Shown here: positions 1 through 9,835 of the stretch, one piece after another
How the letters are laid out: each line of letters begins with the position of its first letter
How positions within the stretch are numbered: the stretch's first letter is position 1
NCBI GenBank assembly: GCA_022181065.1
Contig: BQMY01000128.1
Span: forward strand, 1 to 44,913
From: Melioribacteraceae bacterium
Lineage (GTDB): Bacteria > Bacteroidota > Ignavibacteria > Ignavibacteriales > Melioribacteraceae
DNA: 44,913 bases
Reading direction: 5' to 3'
Notes under the pieces: model-generated
The model's database searches: none
What the model was told of the DNA's origin: nothing
The model's input: the letters and a program-made list of their open reading frames with translations, nothing else
Translations under genes and position numbers: made by a program

Positions 1-1
1 T

Positions 2-3000
2 GAAGACCTTAAAGAATTGATAGACGATAAAGCTGTTATCGAACACAGAAACAGAGCATTGTCTCCTGACAATCCTTTTATCCGCGAACAGCTCAAAACC
101 CTGACGTTTATTTCCAGGGACGTGAGACAGTAAATAAATATTATGACGCTTGTCCTGAAATTGTTCAGAAATCAATGGACAAATTATTTGAAATGACAGG
201 TCGCAGATATAATCTTTTTGATTATTATGGTGCTCCTGACGCGAAACGTGTAATTATTCTTATGGGCTCAGGTGCTGAAACCACGCATTCTACTGTTGAA
301 TATATGACAGAAAGAATGGAAGAAAAAGTTGGTGTTCTCAAAGTTCGCTTGTATCGTCCATTCTCGGCGAAACACCTTCTTGCTGCTCTTCCTGAAACAG
401 TTGAAAAAATTGCAGTGCTCGATAGGACAAAAGAACCGGGTGCCGGTGGCGAACCTCTTTATCTTGACGTTGTAAACGCAATTGCGGAAGATATGACATC
501 AGACGCTCCTAAATTCAAAGCAATGCCAAAAGTTATTGGCGGACGTTACGGTCTCTCTTCAAAAGAGTTTACTCCAGCGATGGTTAAAGCTGTCTTTGAT
601 AACCTTAAAACTGCTTCTCCTAAAAACCACTTTACTGTTGGTATTATTGATGACGTTACCAATACTTCACTTGATTACGATCCTTCATTCATCATTGAAG
701 GCGATGATGTTGTTACAGCAATGTTTTATGGTCTTGGTGCTGATGGTACTGTCGGTGCAAACAAAAACTCAATCAAGATTATTGGTGAAGAAACTGATAA
801 CAACGCACAGGGTTATTTCGTATACGACTCTAAAAAATCAGGTTCAACCACTGTATCTCACTTGAGATTTGGTAAAAAACCTATACGCTCACCATATCTG
901 ATTCAGAGTGCCAAATTTATTGGTGTTCATCAGTTTGGTCTTCTCGAAAAATTTGATGTTTTGGGTAATGTTCAGGAAGGTAGTGTATTCCTTCTAAACA
1001 GTCCTTATGCCAAAGAAGAAACCTGGGGTAAATTACCTCGTAAGGTTCAGGAACAGGTGATCGAGAAAAAACTTAAATTTTATGCGATAGATGGTTACAC
1101 AGTTGCTCGTGAAACAGGTATGGGCGCGAGAATCAATACTATCATGCAGACTTGCTTCTTTGCAATTTCCGGTATTCTTCCTAAAGATGAAGCAATTGAA
1201 CAGATTAAAAAAGCTATCAAAAAAACTTATGGTGTCAAAGGTGAAGAGATAGTCAAGAAAAACTATAACGCTGTTGACCAGACTCTTGCCCATATGTACG
1301 AAGTTGAAGTTCCTGCTACTGCTGACAGTACTTTTGAACTTCCTCCAATCGTATCTGATGAAGCACCTGATTATGTTAAAAATGTACTTGCCAAAATGAT
1401 GGCCGGTAAAGGTGATGATGTAAAAGTTAGCGAAATGCCTGATGATGGTACTTTCCCAAGTGCAACAACCAAATGGGAAAAACGTAACATTGCACTTGAA
1501 GTTCCTGCATGGGATCCTGAAACTTGTATCCAGTGTGGTAAATGTGCGCTTGTATGTCCTCACGCTACAATCAGAATCAAAACTTATAACGAAAAAGAAC
1601 TTGAAAACGCACCTGCAACATTCAAAGCTATCAAAGCTAAAGGCAGAGAATTTGAAGAAGGTACAATGTACTCAATTCAGGTTGCTGTTGAAGATTGTAC
1701 AGGATGTGCGCTTTGCTATGAAGTTTGTCCTGCTAAAAACAAACGTGAAACAGGTAAAAAAGCTCTTAACATGGTTGAGCAGATTCCACTTCGCGAACAG
1801 GAAAGAGCTAACTGGGACTTCTTCCTTGATATTCCCGAAGCAGACCGAACAAACGTTAACCTTACAACCGTTAAAGGTACACAGTTCCTTGAACCATTAT
1901 TTGAATTCTCCGGCGCGTGCGCGGGTTGTGGTGAAACACCTTACGTAAAATTGATTTCACAGCTTTATGGTGACAGAATGATGGTTGCCAACGCAACAGG
2001 TTGTTCTTCAATTTATGGCGGTAACCTTCCAACCACTCCATGGACAGTTGATAAAAACGGTCGCGGTCCTGCATGGTCAAACTCATTGTTTGAAGATAAT
2101 GCTGAATTTGGTTTCGGTATGCGTTTATCTGTTGATAAAAACAATGAATTCGCTAAAGAATTGGTCATGAAACTTAAAGATCAGATTGGTGCTGAATTAG
2201 CAGACGAACTTGTTAACGCGGTTCAGAAAAATGAAGCTGATATTCAGGATCAAAGAGAAAGAGTAGCTCAGCTTAAAGCTAAACTTGCCGCGATCGATAG
2301 TGCGGACGCAAGAAATCTTGCCGCTGTCGCTGATTATCTAGTTAAAAAATCTGTCTGGATCATGGGTGGTGACGGATGGGCATACGACATTGGTTACGGT
2401 GGTTTGGATCATGTTATCGCTTCAGGTAAAAACGTAAATATTCTTGTTATGGATACTGAGGTTTACTCCAACACCGGTGGTCAGATGTCCAAAGCGTCAG
2501 GTCTTGGCGCGGTTGCTAAATTTGCCGCTAATGGTAAACCAACACCTAAAAAAGATCTTGGTATGATGGCAATGTCATATGGTAATGTTTATGTAGCCAA
2601 AATAGCAATGGGCGCTAACGATGCTCAGACAATTAAAGCTATTCTCGAAGCTGAAGCATACGACGGTCCATCTTTGATTATAGCTTATAGCCACTGTATC
2701 GCGCATGGCATCAATATGGCTAAGGGACTTGAAAGCCAGAAATCAGCGGTTGAATCTGGTCACTGGCCATTATTCAGATACAATCCTGATAATGTACATG
2801 AAGGTAAAAATCCGCTTAAACTTGATTCCAAAGCTCCAAAAATCAGGTTGGAAGATTACATCTACAAGGAAACACGCTACAAAATGCTAACAAAAGCACA
2901 GCCTGAAATCGCGAGGAATTTACTTTCCCAGGCTCAGGCAGAAGTACTTGGCAGATGGAAACTTTACGAACAAATGGCTCAATTCGATTTCAGTAATGAA

Positions 3001-3021
3001 GAAGCCAAGGAAGAAGAATAA
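2..3021 (+). CDS. nifJ: Pyruvate:ferredoxin (flavodoxin) oxidoreductase, 5'-truncated and apparently frameshifted
   Basis: Oxidatively decarboxylates pyruvate to acetyl-CoA and CO2, passing electrons to ferredoxin in the cytoplasm. The single-chain form is normally about 1170-1200 residues; roughly the first 170-200 lie beyond the left edge. Two ferredoxin-type 4Fe-4S motifs are visible (CIQCGKCALVCP, first Cys codon at 1525; CTGCALCYEVCP, first Cys codon at 1696), then the proximal-cluster CAGCGETPY (codon 1918) and the thiamine-pyrophosphate region GGDGWAYDIGYGG (about 2365) followed by a conserved SNTGGQ-type segment. Bases 2-85 encode NifJ-like sequence ending ALSPDNPFIR, then meet a stop at 128-130. 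The same family sequence resumes one frame over from base 88 (TAQNPDVYFQGRE) and runs unbroken to the stop at 3021. A missing G beside base 86 explains this. The first downstream ATG, at 175, would give a 948-residue fragment lacking domain I. Sequencing error or true mutation cannot be told apart here. Confidence 0.93.
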
Positions 3022-3029
3022 ATTTATCT

Positions 3030-3049
3030 GGGATTCCTTCTGGAATCCC
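3030..3049 (+). other. Intercistronic hairpin between nifJ and the DHODH-like gene
   Basis: A perfect 8-bp stem (GGGATTCC/GGAATCCC) with a TTCT loop sits 8 bases after the nifJ stop. No T-run follows, so it is more likely an mRNA stability or processing element, or a weak attenuator, than a full terminator. This fits co-transcription of nifJ with the next gene. Confidence 0.5.
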
Positions 3050-3086
3050 TCCTAAATAAAAAGTTTAATTTAAGTTTGGAGTAAAA

Positions 3087-4085
3087 ATGGATTTAAAAAC
3101 AAAATATATGGGACTTGAGCTAAAGAACCCTATAGTTCCTTCTGCTTCACCTTTATCAGAGAATGTTGATACTGTAAAGGCTATGGAAGACGCGGGCGCT
3201 GCTGCGGTTGTTTGCTACTCTCTTTTTGAAGAACAGATAAATCATGAATCAGGTGAGTTGGATCATTATCTTTCATATGGTACAGAAAGTTACGCGGAAG
3301 CACTTTCATATTTTCCTGAACCGGATGAATTCAAATTAGGTCCGGTTGAGTATCTTGATCACATAGCTGATCTTAAAAAAGCTTGCGATATCCCCATAAT
3401 TGGTAGTATCAACGGTATCAGTAATGGAGGATGGATTAAATACGCGCAGAATATTGAACAGGCCGGAGCAGACGCTCTCGAATTGAATGTTTATTACATT
3501 CCCGCGAATATGAATGTACCCGGTTCTGAACTTGAAACCATGTACGTTGATGTACTTACAGCGGTTAAAAAGAGTGTGAATATTCCTGTTGCTATCAAAT
3601 TGAGCCCTTATTTCACATCAATGGCTAATATGGCAAAAAGACTTGATAAAGCGGGTGCTGATGCGCTGGTTATGTTCAACCGTTTTTATCAGCCTGATTT
3701 TGATCTTGAAAAACTTGAAGTTGGTCCTAATCTTGTACTAAGTACCAGTAATGAACTTCGTTTGCCACTGCGCTGGGTTGCGATACTTTATAATAATGTT
3801 AAGGCTTCACTTGCGTTGACAAGCGGTGTACACACTCCCGAAGATATCATTAAAGTTATGATGGCGGGTGGTGACGTTGCTCAGATTTGTTCTGAGTTAC
3901 TTGTAAAAGGTATTGGCAGAATTACTGAACTTCTCGACGGTGTTAAAACATGGATGGTTGAAAACGAATATGAATCAATCGACATGATGAAGGGAAGTAT
4001 GAGTCAGAAAGCTGTTCAGGAACCTGCTGCTTTTGAACGCGCTAACTACATGAAAACATTAAACAGTTATAAAACTCTATTATAA
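3087..4085 (+). CDS. Dihydroorotate dehydrogenase-like FMN protein
   Basis: A 332-residue TIM-barrel flavoprotein of the dihydroorotate dehydrogenase family. It opens [20 protein letters not shown], the usual family N-terminus, and has the phosphate-binding glycine-rich segments near the C-terminus ([21 protein letters not shown]). The shine-dalgarno GGAG lies a few bases before the ATG. The segment where class 1 enzymes carry the catalytic cysteine (LNLSCPN type) reads [10 protein letters not shown], with neither Cys nor Ser, so true dihydroorotate oxidation is doubtful. From memory, this version is often found beside nifJ in FCB-group genomes, which suggests an accessory redox role linked to pyruvate or ferredoxin metabolism. 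It lies 65 bases after nifJ and ahead of a strong terminator, so the pair is probably one transcript. The exact substrate is unknown. Confidence 0.85.
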   Translation: MDLKTKYMGLELKNPIVPSASPLSENVDTVKAMEDAGAAAVVCYSLFEEQINHESGELDHYLSYGTESYAEALSYFPEPDEFKLGPVEYLDHIADLKKACDIPIIGSINGISNGGWIKYAQNIEQAGADALELNVYYIPANMNVPGSELETMYVDVLTAVKKSVNIPVAIKLSPYFTSMANMAKRLDKAGADALVMFNRFYQPDFDLEKLEVGPNLVLSTSNELRLPLRWVAILYNNVKASLALTSGVHTPEDIIKVMMAGGDVAQICSELLVKGIGRITELLDGVKTWMVENEYESIDMMKGSMSQKAVQEPAAFERANYMKTLNSYKTLL

Positions 4086-4121
4086 TACAGTTTATTACGG
4101 AAGTATAGAGCCTCCTTATAT

Positions 4122-4150
4122 AAAGCCGTCCTCTTGGGCGGCTTTTTTTT
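4122..4150 (+). terminator. Rho-independent terminator of the nifJ transcript
   Basis: A GC-rich stem, AAAGCCGTCC against GGGCGGCTTT with one G-T pair and a TCTT loop, runs into eight T residues. It begins 36 bases after the stop of the DHODH-like gene. Confidence 0.85.
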
Positions 4151-4732
4151 AACCCCTCCTGTTTCCTCCCCTTTATAAAATGGGAGGATATGGAAAATTA
4201 TGCGTAATTATTCAAAGGGACTTGAAAATCTTTGTTTTGAGGGGTTACTGGGCAAGCAATCCACCTCAATGACCTTTAGTGTAAGGGTTGCTGAGTCCTT
4301 CGGCAAGCTCAGGACAAAGCATGTCGCCCGTCCCGCGAAGCGGGGAACCACCGACAAATTCCAGATGTTCATATTGCCCGGCTCTTTCCCCATTTGCCCG
4401 GCCCTTCGAGTACCTCAGGGACCGGTTTGGAAGGTGTCTGAGTTTATCGAAGACCCGTCAAAACTTGAATTGTTTATATTGCCCGGCCCTTCGAGTACCA
4501 CAGGGACCGGTTTGGAAGGTGTCTGAGTTTATCGAAGACCCGTCAAAACTTGAATTGTTCATATTGCCCGGCCCTTTGAGTGCCTCAGGGATCTGTATCT
4601 TGAAGTTGGTGAGCCCTTCGGCAAGCTCAAGAACCTTTTGGTGAAAGATTTTTCAGGTCAAATAAATTTCCCCATTTCTATTTAAAAAATATTTGGTTAT
4701 CTTGTTTTGTTCAAAGGGCAAAAGAGGTAAAA
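4151..4732. repeat. Repeat-rich intergenic region (fold-back motifs)
   Basis: No credible gene. It holds a 7-bp inverted repeat TCCTCCC/GGGAGGA near 4165-4196, a CCCGC-GAA-GCGGG hairpin near 4332, and several copies of a short imperfect palindrome of the form CTTCG-N5-CTCAG: CTTCGGCAAGCTCAG near 4299, a CTTCGGCAAGCTCAA variant near 4617, and others inside the 85-bp tandem repeat. Open frames crossing it are low-complexity translations of the repeats. The last about 50 bases hold the promoter and shine-dalgarno (AGAGGT) of the next gene. Confidence 0.7.
4396..4590. repeat. 85-bp tandem direct repeat, two full copies plus a partial third
   Basis: Copies start at 4396, 4481 and 4566, each with GCCCGGCCCT. 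The first two are 85 bp long and differ at two positions by eye. The third matches for about 27 bases and then decays. Inside each unit CTTCGAGTACCTCAG is followed about 20 bases later by the near-complement CTGAGTTTATCGAAG, so every unit can fold into a hairpin. This resembles REP-type or BIME-type intergenic elements rather than coding sequence. Confidence 0.85.
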
Positions 4733-6781
4733 ATGAGGATAGTATTAACTTTTCTTTTATTAGCAATAGTAATTTCTGGGCAGGATACAACGTATTGGCA
4801 GAACGGGTATTTTCACTATACAAATGGGACTGTTGTCAGTTTATCTGCTGACACGCATATTTTTACAACCAGCGTTGGGAAAGTACAGAAAACTTACGAC
4901 AACTTTAAATCGAGTTCAGATTTTTCTTCACATTACTGTGATTCATTTGATGCTTTAGTCTACGACAAATTCCTTTTATACGGTCATTCTTCTTACATAT
5001 ATCGACTCAACATCGAAACCGGTCAGGAAAAAAGATTGGGACAAGTACCAGCATGGCAATTCCTTTATTGCAATGACTCTCTTTTTTACACGCAATCATT
5101 GGAAAATGAAATTTACAGAAGCACCGATCAGGGAGAAAACTGGACATTTGTAAGAAACGCATCACTTTATCATCAATGGGCTGCAACTCCCGGTGGTGAG
5201 ATACTTCTTGTATCGTCAGATCATAATGTTTATTTATCCAATTTAGAATTTACTGATACAACTCTTTTAATTCAGTATTCAGGAGGATCATCTTTTGATT
5301 GCGATCCATATTTTACCGGCTCTGATACAATCATGTTCACCACCAGTAAGTACCTTTACAAATCGGTTGATGGCGGAAGTTCTTTCGAAACTACCGAATT
5401 TGAATCGTTTATTCAGCAGGGTGTAAAAAATGATATAAATGGAAACTTGTATATATTAACAGATGATAAACTACTCAAATCCATCGATAAAGGGGATAGT
5501 TGGTTCCCGATATTACATAAATATGGTTCTGGCGGTGGGTTTCATATATATGAAGATAAAATTAATGTTGCATTTGCGGATCATCAAAATGACGCCATGT
5601 ACCACGACCCCGATGTAAGCTCCCCGCAACATGATAATTATATGCCCCTGGCATTAGGGAACAAATGGTTTTACAGAGCTCTCGACAGGTTCAATCAATA
5701 TCGAGAAGTTGAAATTTACGATACTGTAACAATAAACTCGAACTTATACTATAAAAAATCGGATTTTCAATACCCGATGCGATATGAGAATAACCGGCTT
5801 CTCTACTATGCGAATGGCGCGGATTCGCTTTACATGGATTTTAACACTGTTCCCGGCCAACCAACCTGGTTCAGGTATTTTGAAGATTATTACACCGTGC
5901 GGGAGGGAGTTTTCGAGCAGTTCGACTCCAGCTGGTACAATAAAGGTCCTTATTATTCCGGAGGACTTTCGAGAGAGTGTGAATTATTCGCTCCCGATTT
6001 AGGTAAGGTATTTTCCAGTTCTTATGAAGCTTTCTGGCCAACAATTTATCTGGATGATTCTTTACTTGTTCAGGCAATTATAAAATCTCCTGACGGGGAC
6101 AAAAGTTATAATAGCATTCCAGCACCTCTTATCCATTCTCATATAGATGTGGATTATTACTCGGATTATCTGGTTACAAGAATAGACGTATCTCACAGTT
6201 ATTCAGGATCTCCAACGGCTGACAGTGTCATTTTTATTGACTCTGTCAAAATGTACTATTTTTTAACCGATGGAATAAATAATACCGAGACTATCTCAGT
6301 TACCGGGGAACGAATATTCGATTTAGAAAAATACGCGTTTAGTTGTCCGGTTGATACCTCACTTTTTTCGTGGGGTTATGAGTTAAAATGCTACTACCGG
6401 GCATGGACGAAGGGTATTATCCCGGTTGAAAAACGACATCCTGAATTGGGGTATGTAACAATTAACGCCAGTACCGTGAATCTGGAGAGTGAGGAGACAG
6501 CACTCAAATTCAGTCTTAAAAACAACTACCCAAATCCGTTTAACCCGTCAACGAAGATCAGTTATTCTTTGGCTAAATCATCTTTTGTTACTCTGGATGT
6601 GTTTAATATTCAGGGGGAGAAGGTTACGACAATCGTAAGTAAACAACAAGCATCCGGAGAGTACAATGTTAAATTTGATGGTTCCGACCTTGCGAGCGGA
6701 ATATATATCGCAAAATTGAGAGCAACTGATGATGGAAATGAAGTTTTCTCCAAATCAATCAAGATGATTTTAATGAAATAG
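4733..6781 (+). CDS. T9SS-secreted BNR/propeller protein (paralogue 1)
   Basis: A 682-residue exported protein. Residues 1-17 form a signal peptide ending near ISGQ. The first about 270 residues contain Asp-box/BNR-like turns (STDQGENW near 130, SVDGGSSF near 212, SIDKGDSW near 247), typical of beta-propeller proteins. The middle, about 280-590, is a beta-rich domain I do not recognise. The last about 85 residues are a T9SS type A sorting domain: NYPNPFNPSTKISYSLAKSS, then GEYNVKFDGSDLASGIYIAKL, ending KMILMK. By family knowledge the tail directs passage through the type IX translocon and attachment to the cell surface. Eight bases separate it from a second gene of exactly the same length and layout. 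An AGAGGT shine-dalgarno precedes the start. Ligand and function are unknown. Confidence 0.88.
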   Translation: MRIVLTFLLLAIVISGQDTTYWQNGYFHYTNGTVVSLSADTHIFTTSVGKVQKTYDNFKSSSDFSSHYCDSFDALVYDKFLLYGHSSYIYRLNIETGQEKRLGQVPAWQFLYCNDSLFYTQSLENEIYRSTDQGENWTFVRNASLYHQWAATPGGEILLVSSDHNVYLSNLEFTDTTLLIQYSGGSSFDCDPYFTGSDTIMFTTSKYLYKSVDGGSSFETTEFESFIQQGVKNDINGNLYILTDDKLLKSIDKGDSWFPILHKYGSGGGFHIYEDKINVAFADHQNDAMYHDPDVSSPQHDNYMPLALGNKWFYRALDRFNQYREVEIYDTVTINSNLYYKKSDFQYPMRYENNRLLYYANGADSLYMDFNTVPGQPTWFRYFEDYYTVREGVFEQFDSSWYNKGPYYSGGLSRECELFAPDLGKVFSSSYEAFWPTIYLDDSLLVQAIIKSPDGDKSYNSIPAPLIHSHIDVDYYSDYLVTRIDVSHSYSGSPTADSVIFIDSVKMYYFLTDGINNTETISVTGERIFDLEKYAFSCPVDTSLFSWGYELKCYYRAWTKGIIPVEKRHPELGYVTINASTVNLESEETALKFSLKNNYPNPFNPSTKISYSLAKSSFVTLDVFNIQGEKVTTIVSKQQASGEYNVKFDGSDLASGIYIAKLRATDDGNEVFSKSIKMILMK

Positions 6782-6789
6782 GGGGCGTA

Positions 6790-8838
6790 ATGAAGGTCAT
6801 TTACTTATTTCTGTTACTATCTGCGCTTGTTTTCGGGCAGAGTAATTTGTACTGGCAGAACGGATATTTCCCGAATCATGTTAAGTCTGTACGCAGCGTA
6901 TCCAAAACAAAACATTATTATATTCGAGATGGTAAACGTATTCAATACACCGAAGATAACTTTAAAACATCTCAGGATGTAGGGTCTTTTCACGTTAAAA
7001 ATTGGACTGCTTTGTTCTACCATGATTACGCAATCTATCTTACGGCTGCTAACACTCTGGCGCGCTACAACTTTAGCACCAGTTTAAATGATGATTTAGG
7101 TCAATCTACAGCGCATATTTTTCTTAAATACAGCAATAATTTACTCTATTATCAGGATGAAGAGGGTGATATTTATCATAGTGAGGACCTCGGAGAAACA
7201 TGGCTTTATGTAAAAAATGCCACCAAAATAGAATCCTGGGGTACCAGCGGAAAAGGGTATATCTACTGTTCCGATAATAATAAAGATATATACAGGGTTG
7301 ACTCATTATTTGGCGGGAAAACAGTGATGCTATCAAACTCTGCTTTAGGGTATAGGCAGCGATTTTATACCGCAGGAGCGGATACGGTATGTTTTTTCGC
7401 GGGTTCAAAATTATATCGCTCATTCGATAGTGGAAGTACTTTTATAGTTGAAGATCTGGGGAGACCTGACCATAGCTTAGAAGCTGATTCGGAAGGGAAT
7501 TTGTATGTCCTGCTTAATAACCGGTTACTAAAATCATCCGATAAAGGGGATAACTGGGAGGAGATATTATTTAAACGAGATAATTACGGGTTCTTTTACA
7601 TTAACGGGAATACCATCCATTTGAGATATGGAAATGATAACCGGACCCTCTATCTTGATCCTGAAGTTAATTGTCCCGATTACGAAAATTTTTTCCCGCT
7701 CGAAGTCGGGAATAAGTGGTTATATCAATCTTTATCAGGGTCAAACAGACTTAAAACAGTTGAAGTTTACGATTCTGTACGAATTGGGGATAAAAAGTAT
7801 TTCCGGATTTCGGATTTTAATTCGCCGCTAAGGTATGAGGATAACAAGTTACTATTTTACCGGAGTGAAGCAGATCATATTTACATCGATTTTAATATCC
7901 CGTCGGGGCATAGAGTTCTTTACAGACTCAAAGGTCTGGATTTTTCAATGTGGGAAGGTTCATATGAGTTGTTTGATTCTACATTGTACTATAAGGGACC
8001 GTTTTTCGCTACCGGAATTGAACGGATGGGGACAATTTACTCGCCCGGAATCGGTAAAATATTCAATGCAGATTATGAAATATTCGGGGGTACAATCCTG
8101 GAAAACTACGATACTGTTCTTGTTCAAGCGGTTATTCATTCCGACGGAGGAATTGTAGAATATAACGATGTACCTGCGCCTCAATTTTCCGGAATTGTTG
8201 ATGTTTCTTATCAGTATTATGGCTTCAAAATTATTACAGATGTTGTTCACGAGATGCCGGGTATGATTACTATTGAACGTAACATGATAGATACTGTCAG
8301 GATGGATTATATCTACGCAAAAGGAAGTGATACTCAGTCGCCAGGACACGTATTCGGGAAGAAACAGTACGGGTTGAAGTATTTGTTTACCGACCCGCTT
8401 CAGGAGGATCTTATAAATGATGGCTACCTCTTGAAATTTCGGTTTACTGCATGGACGGAGGGGATTATCCCAGTTTATAGTCAGTATCCACCGAAGGGTT
8501 ATATCACTACTGATGGAATCACTGTCAGCATGGAAGATGAAAATTTAGAGGAAAAAATCTTTCAGTATAATTTGAAAAACAACTACCCAAATCCGTTTAA
8601 CCCGTCAACGAAGATCAATTATTCTTTGGCTAAATCATCTTTTGTTACTCTGGATGTGTATAATATTCAGGGGGAGAGGGTGTCATCAATTGTTAAGAAA
8701 CAACAGGTAGCGGGGGAGTACAATGTTAAATTTGACGGTTCCGACCTCGCGAGTGGAGTATATATAGCGAAATTGAGAGCAACTTCGGGTGGAAATGAAG
8801 TTTTCACAAAATCAATCAAAATGATATTGATGAAATAA
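6790..8838 (+). CDS. T9SS-secreted BNR/propeller protein (paralogue 2)
   Basis: A 682-residue tandem paralogue of the preceding gene. After a signal peptide (residues 1-17, ending VFGQ) both mature proteins open with a YWQNGYF stretch. Asp-box-like turns recur (SEDLGETW near 131, SFDSGSTF near 211, SSDKGDNW near 247), and the middle domain is recognisably related (VGNKWLYQSL and YYKGPF have counterparts in the first copy). The C-terminal sorting domain is almost identical: over 103 bases at its start (8575-8677 against 6518-6620) only two differences are seen, while the bodies have diverged strongly. GGGGG precedes the ATG 8 bases after the upstream stop, so the two are probably co-transcribed. 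Its stop is immediately followed by the stop of pyrC on the other strand, with no spacer and no visible terminator. Confidence 0.88.
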   Translation: MKVIYLFLLLSALVFGQSNLYWQNGYFPNHVKSVRSVSKTKHYYIRDGKRIQYTEDNFKTSQDVGSFHVKNWTALFYHDYAIYLTAANTLARYNFSTSLNDDLGQSTAHIFLKYSNNLLYYQDEEGDIYHSEDLGETWLYVKNATKIESWGTSGKGYIYCSDNNKDIYRVDSLFGGKTVMLSNSALGYRQRFYTAGADTVCFFAGSKLYRSFDSGSTFIVEDLGRPDHSLEADSEGNLYVLLNNRLLKSSDKGDNWEEILFKRDNYGFFYINGNTIHLRYGNDNRTLYLDPEVNCPDYENFFPLEVGNKWLYQSLSGSNRLKTVEVYDSVRIGDKKYFRISDFNSPLRYEDNKLLFYRSEADHIYIDFNIPSGHRVLYRLKGLDFSMWEGSYELFDSTLYYKGPFFATGIERMGTIYSPGIGKIFNADYEIFGGTILENYDTVLVQAVIHSDGGIVEYNDVPAPQFSGIVDVSYQYYGFKIITDVVHEMPGMITIERNMIDTVRMDYIYAKGSDTQSPGHVFGKKQYGLKYLFTDPLQEDLINDGYLLKFRFTAWTEGIIPVYSQYPPKGYITTDGITVSMEDENLEEKIFQYNLKNNYPNPFNPSTKINYSLAKSSFVTLDVYNIQGERVSSIVKKQQVAGEYNVKFDGSDLASGVYIAKLRATSGGNEVFTKSIKMILMK

Positions 8839-9834
8839 TTATTCGTCCTTGTACCACCATGAGACAGTTTCACCGGCTCTGAATGGAACAACTTCGCCAT
8901 ACCTTACCGGAATTGTATACTCCTGCTTCGATAATGTAGTTGTTTTTTCGGGCGGGAGTATTTTATATATCCTGCGCGCGTTTTCGGAAAGAAAAGTCTG
9001 GAGATTCTCAAGTTTGTTGTGTTTCTCGAATAATTCTACAAGAATTGGAATAGCGACGGGAGCGGTAAATACCCCGGCGGCACATCCGGCAGATTCTTTT
9101 TTATGAACTGGATGCGGCGCGGAATCACTTCCGAACATCAGCTTGGGATGGGCTTCAAGTGCAGCCTCCAGCAATGCTTCACGGTCTTCAGGACGTTTGG
9201 CTATAGGCTTGCAGAATAAATGAGGTTGCAGCAAACCTCCCGCGACATCATTAAGTGTTATTAAAAGATGCTGCAAAGTTACAGTAGCAAAAACGTTTTC
9301 ATATCTATCGAGAAATTCTACCGCGTCTTTGGTTGTGATATGTTCCATTGTGATTCGCAGATTTGGGTAGTTTTCCGCCAACCATTGATAAACAGATATA
9401 AACTCGCTTTCCCGATCCATCACAAAACCATGCGTTTCACCATGTACCAATAGCGGAATTCCCAATTCCTGCATCATCCTGAATGTAGAATCAGCCTGCT
9501 TGAGGTCTGATATTCCACTTTCGCTGTTAGTAGTTACTCCTGCAGGATATAGTTTAATACCAATAATTTTATCTTTTGCGGCTAAAAGTTCTTCTTCTTT
9601 GTATTGTCTGAAGAAGAGGGTCATATATGGTTCAAAATTTAGAGGTGATGTAATCTGCTCAACTTCGGACCTATATTTATCAAGTTTATCAATACTATCT
9701 ACAGGAGGTACCAGATTTGGCATAATCACACCTCCGGCAAAATATTTTGCGGTAAGGGGAGCGACAAGCTCAAGCATCTTATCCTGCCTGAAATGTATGT
9801 GCATATCGAGAGGGGAGTTGAGTGAAAATTCCAT
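8839..9834 (-). CDS. pyrC: Dihydroorotase (PyrC, type II)
   Basis: Cyclises N-carbamoyl-aspartate to dihydroorotate in pyrimidine synthesis; cytoplasmic zinc enzyme. At 331 residues it matches the E. coli-type dihydroorotase (about 345). Metal ligands can be placed: H12 and H14 in DMHIHFR, the carbamylated lysine K94 in [10 protein letters not shown]131 in VHGET, H165 in MEHIT, and the catalytic aspartate D247 in FGSDSAPHP. The ATG lies one base after the stop of the D-aminoacylase-like gene, so it is second in a two-gene operon and probably translationally coupled. No other pyr gene is nearby; the DHODH-like gene at 3087 lacks the catalytic cysteine and is not an obvious partner. Confidence 0.93.
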   Translation of the reverse strand: MEFSLNSPLDMHIHFRQDKMLELVAPLTAKYFAGGVIMPNLVPPVDSIDKLDKYRSEVEQITSPLNFEPYMTLFFRQYKEEELLAAKDKIIGIKLYPAGVTTNSESGISDLKQADSTFRMMQELGIPLLVHGETHGFVMDRESEFISVYQWLAENYPNLRITMEHITTKDAVEFLDRYENVFATVTLQHLLITLNDVAGGLLQPHLFCKPIAKRPEDREALLEAALEAHPKLMFGSDSAPHPVHKKESAGCAAGVFTAPVAIPILVELFEKHNKLENLQTFLSENARRIYKILPPEKTTTLSKQEYTIPVRYGEVVPFRAGETVSWWYKDE

Positions 9835-9835
9835 T

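Noticed and set aside
1033-1563. Minus-strand open frame of 176 codons
   Set aside because: It lies entirely opposite nifJ iron-sulphur and linker sequence, with cysteine- and phenylalanine-rich low-quality translation; a shadow frame.
3087-4085. Calling this gene pyrD
   Set aside because: The catalytic Cys/Ser is absent and the genomic context is nifJ, not pyrimidine synthesis.
4396-4590. Possible CRISPR array
   Set aside because: The copies are contiguous 85-bp units without unique spacers, and no cas genes are present.
4200-4644. Two overlapping plus-strand open frames of 108 and 118 codons across the repeat region
   Set aside because: Both are translations of the 85-bp repeats and palindromic motifs, share repeated stretches, lack ribosome sites and resemble no protein family.
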